Shown one piece after another: positions 43,577 through 47,608 of a stretch of 47,608 bases of DNA (its first letter is position 1; every line of letters begins with the position of its first letter). Origin of the DNA: Prosthecobacter debontii (GTDB lineage: Bacteria > Verrucomicrobiota > Verrucomicrobiia > Verrucomicrobiales > Verrucomicrobiaceae); the NCBI GenBank assembly GCA_945869675.1, contig CAMBPS010000016.1, positions 1 through 47,608 of the forward strand, read 5' to 3'. The notes under the pieces are model-generated. The model was not told where the DNA came from. It did not search any database and worked only from the letters and a program-made list of their open reading frames with translations. Position numbers and translations under genes: made by a program.

Positions 43577-44053
43577 CTAGCTACGCTGAATGCGGTTCAC
43601 CATGTTCCGAACATGGCCGTAACCTTGGCGCTCCTTCATGATCGCCACGCTCTTGGAGAATGAGCCCCATTTGAGCACGCGGATATTGACGTTCTTGACA
43701 CCCCAGGCGTTCATCTGGCTCTTGCTTGGCTGGTAGATATCGATCGTGTTTGTTCCGACGAGAGCAGAGCCGTAGTCGTCCACTTGATAGATGTGGGGTG
43801 TACCTTCGATCTGAAAAATAGTTCCCACTGGGAAAACGGACCAATCAGCAGCGGCGCTGCGGACCATGCCATACTTTAAGGGAGTGCCCACCGCTGTGCG
43901 TGCACCATAGATGATGTGGTCAGATTCACTATGGGTGTAAGCGGTCGTTCGGACCGAAGTAATGCGGGTGCCCTTCGACGAAATAGCACTGGTGCAGGAA
44001 CTCAGGAGAACGCAAACGGCGCTGAAAAAGAGAATGGAAAGCTTTAGAATCAT
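43577..44053 (-). CDS. 3D-domain lipoprotein
   Basis: The 158-residue protein has a lipoprotein signal with LSSC near residue 20. The body has YTHSESDH, FPVGTIFQIEG and the VDDYGSALVGTNTIDIY segment, in which three aspartates give the 3D domain its name. This double-psi barrel is found in peptidoglycan-cleaving proteins such as MltA and in YocH-like hydrolases, so a cell-wall function is likely. The first aspartate-rich motif is complete. It is divergent from the ECF sigma gene, with 221 bases between starts. Confidence 0.85.
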   Translation of the reverse strand: MILKLSILFFSAVCVLLSSCTSAISSKGTRITSVRTTAYTHSESDHIIYGARTAVGTPLKYGMVRSAAADWSVFPVGTIFQIEGTPHIYQVDDYGSALVGTNTIDIYQPSKSQMNAWGVKNVNIRVLKWGSFSKSVAIMKERQGYGHVRNMVNRIQRS

Positions 44054-44066
44054 TCGTTAGGAGGTA

Positions 44067-44099
44067 TTGAATTTCAACTACTACTCGAAGTTGAATTCA
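44067..44099. promoter_or_regulatory. Inverted repeats between the 3D lipoprotein and the ECF sigma gene
   Basis: TTGAATTTCAA (44067-44077) is a perfect 11-base palindrome and TGAATTCA (44092-44099) another; GAATTTCAACT and AGTTGAATTC also pair across them with one base difference. They sit 14 bases upstream of the lipoprotein start, in the divergent intergenic region, as an operator would. Confidence 0.35.
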
Positions 44100-44274
44100 C
44101 TGTTGGGCATTGGGCTCCAAATTGCAATCACGGATTTTAATTTGAGGGCAGCACCGCAGTGCCTCATTAGCAGCAGGAAACCGCCCGAGCTTTGCAACAG
44201 TTGCAAAAAATTGACGCTAAATAGTCCACTCTTGTCATACATTGGACTCGCCCAGCGCACTCACTGGGAAATGA

Positions 44275-44805
44275 ATGGAGCGCGAACTTGCCGATCAACT
44301 CGAATCCCTGCACGCCGACGCCTTTGGTTGGGCGCTACATTGTTGTGCCGGCGACCATTCGCGGGCCGAGGATGTTTTGCAAAATGCTTACCTCAAAATA
44401 GCTACAGGGCGGACAAGACACTCAGGCTTGTCCAGCTTCAAAACGTGGTGGTTCGGCGTGATTCGATACACTGCTCAAGAGGAATTCCGCAGACTGCGCT
44501 ATCGGGAATCGTTGCTGGGAAAATTAATACTTCAGCTACGAGCAGACGCTCGCGATTCACGCCCATCCCCCTCTCATCAGATAGAGTTGGACGAGCAATC
44601 CCAGCATTTGCGCACCTGCCTTTCCCTACTGCCTGCGCGGCAGGCCGAGGTGCTGCACTTGGTGTTTTATCAGGATGTAACTTTAAACGAAGCCTCAGTG
44701 ATCATGAAAATCAGCCTCGGTTCCGTGCGCCAGCATTACGAGAGAGGAAAATACCGCCTGCGCAGTCTCTTAACTCCAACTCAGCCCGATGAATCCAGAA
44801 AATGA
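44275..44805 (+). CDS. ECF-type RNA polymerase sigma factor
   Basis: This 176-residue protein has sigma region 2 (ALHCCAGDHSRAEDVLQNAY and FKTWWFGVIRYTAQEEFRR) and region 4 with the helix-turn-helix LPARQAEVLHLVFYQDVTLNEASVIMKISLGSVRQH (about 125-160). It should direct RNA polymerase to a small regulon. It is followed, with a 17-base overlap, by a small membrane protein that fits an anti-sigma factor. An envelope-stress role is inferred from the Spy/CpxP-like gene two genes downstream. Confidence 0.9.
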   Translation: MERELADQLESLHADAFGWALHCCAGDHSRAEDVLQNAYLKIATGRTRHSGLSSFKTWWFGVIRYTAQEEFRRLRYRESLLGKLILQLRADARDSRPSPSHQIELDEQSQHLRTCLSLLPARQAEVLHLVFYQDVTLNEASVIMKISLGSVRQHYERGKYRLRSLLTPTQPDESRK

Positions 44806-45127
44806 TCATGACCTCCGGCACCACTTCGCCGCTCTGCGAAAAGCTGACCACGAAGAGGCGCCCGCATGGAAGCCCAAGTACCTAATGCAGTCATCGCTCT
44901 CAGCGCCAAGATTTTGCCTTCCCAGTTGGTCAATCATCACCTTAACCGCTGCGGCTTGCCTACTGATTAGCTTTGCCATGATTCATCGGGAAAAAAGAGC
45001 AGATCTCACCAAAGCATTACCAGTTCTTTTTGAAACCCCGACAGAGCCACTCTTCACCAGCCTAGAGGATTCCTCCGCTCCTAGTGATTTCCTACTTCCG
45101 GCTCACCTCAGTATCTATCTACCATGA
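44789..45127 (+). CDS. Small single-pass membrane protein, likely anti-sigma factor
   Basis: The 112-residue protein has a charged N-terminal part (HDLRHHFAALRKADHEEAPAW, about 40 residues), a transmembrane helix at about 46-64 and a C-terminal outside part. No zinc motif of the ZAS class is seen. Position, topology and overlap with the sigma gene suggest it holds the sigma factor at the membrane; this is inference. Its stop overlaps the next start as ATGA (45124-45127). Confidence 0.6.
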   Translation: MNPENDHDLRHHFAALRKADHEEAPAWKPKYLMQSSLSAPRFCLPSWSIITLTAAACLLISFAMIHREKRADLTKALPVLFETPTEPLFTSLEDSSAPSDFLLPAHLSIYLP

Positions 45128-45960
45128 AACTCTTCTGCCTCTCCATCATTGCATTAGCTCTCTCTGCCCAAGCCGGCCCTGAAGCCTGGCTTCAGCATGG
45201 CCTCATCATGCCTGAGACCATTGCCAATCTCAGAGCCGAACTAGAGCTCACCTCGGACCAAGAAACCAAGATGCTGGCGATTGTTAATGAAGCAAAAGCG
45301 GCCGCCGAACCGCTGGAGGCAGCCGTCAAACAAGCGCTGAAAACCTTTAACGCCGCCCTAAAAAATCGCGAAACCAGTGCAGCGGCAGCAGAATCCGCCC
45401 TCACCCAACTGCTAAAGACCGAGGCCCCTGTGAAGCAATTGCAACTGCGAACCCTCATCCAACTGCGCGACAGCATGACGCCTGAGCAGCAAAAAAAAGC
45501 CATGCAATTGTCCTCCAGTAAACTGGTCAAAAAAATTGACCTAGCACCAAGCGTGCGAGCCAAAGCGGAAAAGCTAAAGGTTGCTGTCGATTCTCTTGGG
45601 ATTAAGGCCACTCAAGCTATGACAAAACGAGAGGCAGAGATCGAAGTCCTGATCCGCCAAGGAAAATGGGCCATGGCAGATGAAGAACTCGAAAAGCTCA
45701 CTCAAGAAAGTGGCGTCGATAAGCCAGAATCCACAGAGCTGCCTGATTTTACTCAGGAACAACCCGGAAATGTGGATGTAGAAGTCCTGAAACAACGCTT
45801 GGCCGACGTCCAGGCCAAGGCCGAAACCATCATTTCACTTCCACTGATCCGCCAGTTCATTCAGGCTAAAAAAGCTCTCGAAGAAGCCAAGGAGGAACAA
45901 GACGCCGAAAGGGTCGGACGCATTCTAACCTGGGGCGAAAGGCAACTCGCCAAACCGTAA
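45124..45960 (+). CDS. Periplasmic Spy/CpxP-like helical protein
   Basis: The 278-residue protein has a signal peptide ending near residue 17 (LALSAQAGP). It is almost entirely helical, with LELTSDQETKMLAIVNEAKA and SMTPEQQKKAMQL, two stretches resembling the LTxxQ motif of Spy/CpxP-type periplasmic chaperones and metal sensors. The length is about twice the usual, so the match is to the style rather than the strict family. It is coupled to the upstream membrane gene and likely under control of the ECF sigma factor. Confidence 0.65.
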   Translation: MKLFCLSIIALALSAQAGPEAWLQHGLIMPETIANLRAELELTSDQETKMLAIVNEAKAAAEPLEAAVKQALKTFNAALKNRETSAAAAESALTQLLKTEAPVKQLQLRTLIQLRDSMTPEQQKKAMQLSSSKLVKKIDLAPSVRAKAEKLKVAVDSLGIKATQAMTKREAEIEVLIRQGKWAMADEELEKLTQESGVDKPESTELPDFTQEQPGNVDVEVLKQRLADVQAKAETIISLPLIRQFIQAKKALEEAKEEQDAERVGRILTWGERQLAKP

Positions 45961-45965
45961 ACATC

Positions 45966-47378
45966 GTGCGCTTCTTTTTACTCTTTTTAACCTGCGTTTC
46001 TTTGGCTCAAGCCGCGGATCCGGCGGACGCAGAAGCACGTCTGAAAATGGCCTTGCAGATTGCCCGAGAGCGCAATGACCGCAGCTTGGTCATTCAGGTC
46101 GAAAAACTGGGAAGACAGTTCAAGGAAACGCTCCCCAGCGACGCTGAGGCCCAATTAGCAGTCCTAGAAACAAAGGTCGGCATTGATCCCAGCGGCTGGT
46201 CCATGGCCGGACAGCCACTTTTTCATCCCAAGGCTGAGATGCTCGAAAAACAAAAGATTCTCGACCAACAACTCAAAGAAGCCATGGCAAGCGATGACGA
46301 GACTAAAGTGAAGCTGGCTACGCAGGCCATGCTGACTGTTTTAGGCGATCAGGCAGGTCTGCCAGATGGACGCCGCTTGGGCAAAAAGCCCAAAGGAATG
46401 AAACTATCAGAAGCGGAATCGACCCAATTGTTTCTCAAGGCACTGAACAGCCTGGGCAGTCCGATCAAGCGACTCATGGAAGCCAAGCCACTACCTGACC
46501 AGATGTTGCGTCTTTATGGCTACACCCTCGCCGCCTGTGCCGAAATCCAGCCTTTCGTGCTCAAGCATCAGCCAGCCGAGTTAGCCGATCTGCAACGTCT
46601 TGCCAAGGGCTGCGCCAGCATTCTCATAACTCTTCAGCAACCTGAGGGACATCTTCCCTTCCCCGATTTGCGTGGGAAAAACATCCGCTTCGGCGACATG
46701 ATCAATCGCCAACTCCAAGCTCGAACAGTCCAAGTCAAAGATGGTTGGATCATCACGGCCGATCCAGATGGCGGTTCACAATTCGACACTGGTGTTTGTG
46801 GCGTGGCTTTACTCAAAGCAGGCGAGGTTTTTAAGGATGCTGCTTGGACTACCGCAGGACTCAAGGCTGCCGAATGGGCCATGACCCAAAAATGCTGCCC
46901 TAACTTCAATTATAATGCCTTTTCCGTCAGCCTGCTTGCCGAGGCTTATCGCCACCATCACGATGAGCGTTTTCTCAAAGCAGCGCTGCACAAGTTCCAC
47001 ATGGGAGTGGCCCCTGGCCAGGCACCCAATGGTCGCTGGATCGATGCCCACAATGCGCGCACTGTTTACCACATCATCATTCTGCGCGCCCTCGGAGATC
47101 TTGCCACAGTCGTCAAAGCAGAGCGCGCTGAAATCGATGCCCTTGCCAAGCCAGCCCTCAAGGCTCTCCTAGATGAATTTGATGCCATGGGAATCACCGT
47201 CGAGGCCCTGCCAGAATTGCTCACTGCCGCAGATCTCTACCCTGATGATATCAGGCTAAAAGCCGCCATCTCGTCCATGGCCAGTTCTTTGATCGAAAAG
47301 TGTACCGATGGCACTAGGGTCAAAATGGGCGCTCAGCCAAATCAGCTGGCAGTGGTGCCTAGGGTAAAATCAAACTAA
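45966..47378 (+). CDS. Exported protein of unknown function
   Basis: A GTG at 45966 opens a 470-residue protein with a signal peptide (RFFLLFLTCVSLAQAAD). Residues 1-160 are helical and charged; the rest contains repeated helical pairs such as GVCGVALLKAGEVF, AAWTTAGLKAAEWAM and YNAFSVSLLAEAYRHH, a spacing seen in alpha/alpha toroid proteins, for example polysaccharide lyases and related glycoside enzymes. I cannot assign a family. It follows the Spy-like gene by five bases and closes the sigma operon. Confidence 0.7.
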   Translation: MRFFLLFLTCVSLAQAADPADAEARLKMALQIARERNDRSLVIQVEKLGRQFKETLPSDAEAQLAVLETKVGIDPSGWSMAGQPLFHPKAEMLEKQKILDQQLKEAMASDDETKVKLATQAMLTVLGDQAGLPDGRRLGKKPKGMKLSEAESTQLFLKALNSLGSPIKRLMEAKPLPDQMLRLYGYTLAACAEIQPFVLKHQPAELADLQRLAKGCASILITLQQPEGHLPFPDLRGKNIRFGDMINRQLQARTVQVKDGWIITADPDGGSQFDTGVCGVALLKAGEVFKDAAWTTAGLKAAEWAMTQKCCPNFNYNAFSVSLLAEAYRHHHDERFLKAALHKFHMGVAPGQAPNGRWIDAHNARTVYHIIILRALGDLATVVKAERAEIDALAKPALKALLDEFDAMGITVEALPELLTAADLYPDDIRLKAAISSMASSLIEKCTDGTRVKMGAQPNQLAVVPRVKSN

Positions 47379-47478
47379 TTGACGTCTAGTCCATAAATCA
47401 GATCATGTTTCATGCGCATCCCCACAGATTATTGTGATCGTAACCTAAACACTCGGTTAAACCCGGATCATGCAATAG

Positions 47479-47608
47479 AAGGCGGGGAAAGAGCGGAAGC
47501 GTTTGTTAGAACAGGGGATTGACGAGTATGCAAGAATCACCGTGATGGTGAACCTGCCCATTGAATACTCTGACAAGCCGGTAACCCCCTTTGGCGGCAT
47601 GGCACTGA
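47479..47608 (+). CDS. Probable start of an IS1380-like transposase (cut by window end)
   Basis: The frame from 47479 reads KAGKERKRLLEQGIDEYARI, then TVMVNLPIEYSDKPVTPFGGMAL to the last base. The closing VTPFGGMAL pattern resembles N-termini of IS1380-group transposases. No start codon is clear (a TTG at 47503 is possible) and no terminal inverted repeat is seen in 47379-47478. The assignment is tentative. Confidence 0.35.

Noticed and set aside
44067..44792. 241-codon open frame on the plus strand overlapping the sigma gene
   Set aside because: The other frame carries sigma regions 2 and 4; this one has no recognised pattern.

Overview
The window looks like chromosomal DNA from a member of the Verrucomicrobiota (inference). 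Pointers are planctomycete/verrucomicrobial-type cytochrome c modules, a PEP-CTERM protein remnant, a Corynebacterium-type glycogen synthase, a DUF5069 protein and many secreted proteins of unknown role. Most of the window is housekeeping or metabolic: hprA-like (cut by the left edge), a fatty-acid desaturase, ThuA-like, a parvulin, uxaC, birA, a CDF transporter, apbE, efp, a dus gene, hisG, aspS, mrp and nth. No tRNA, rRNA or CRISPR array was recognised by eye.

The centre of interest is about 11.0-20.3 kb. Two near-identical direct repeats (11015-11240 and 19964-20303) bracket a light-related island. Inside it lie a small c-type cytochrome, a stand-alone BLUF blue-light receptor, a decayed ISL3-like transposase, a proteorhodopsin-type light-driven proton pump, and a tightly packed operon crtE-crtI-crtB-crtY-blh. 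These five enzymes suffice to take farnesyl diphosphate through GGPP, phytoene, lycopene and beta-carotene to retinal, the rhodopsin chromophore. The rhodopsin has the Asp-Thr-Glu motif of outward proton pumps, Leu at the green-tuning position and the retinal-binding Lys. The crt genes look richer in G+C than the rhodopsin and the flanks, and both repeat copies cap truncated gene fragments, so the island was probably acquired or rearranged.

Left of the island (0-10.4 kb) are metabolic genes, a birA-CDF-HAD operon and an AraC-type regulator. Right of it (20.4-33.7 kb) are envelope and redox genes (dgkA, a double cytochrome c/SUMF1 fusion, apbE), an HTH/beta-lactamase-fold fusion divergent from a glycogen synthase, efp with an arginine at the modified tip position, an SMP-30 lactonase, a dus gene, a large TPR protein, a 34-residue basic COX24-like protein and hisG.

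The 33.9-44.1 kb part holds a 944-residue secreted protein with a seven-unit FG-GAP propeller, aspS, a membrane-anchored unknown, an SDR, a cupin, mrp (missing one cysteine of its usual pair), nth (unusual cluster-cysteine spacing) and a 3D-domain lipoprotein. The right end (44.2-47.4 kb) is an operon of an ECF sigma factor, a likely membrane anti-sigma factor, a Spy/CpxP-like periplasmic protein and a large exported protein. The last bases may open an IS1380-like transposase cut by the window edge.
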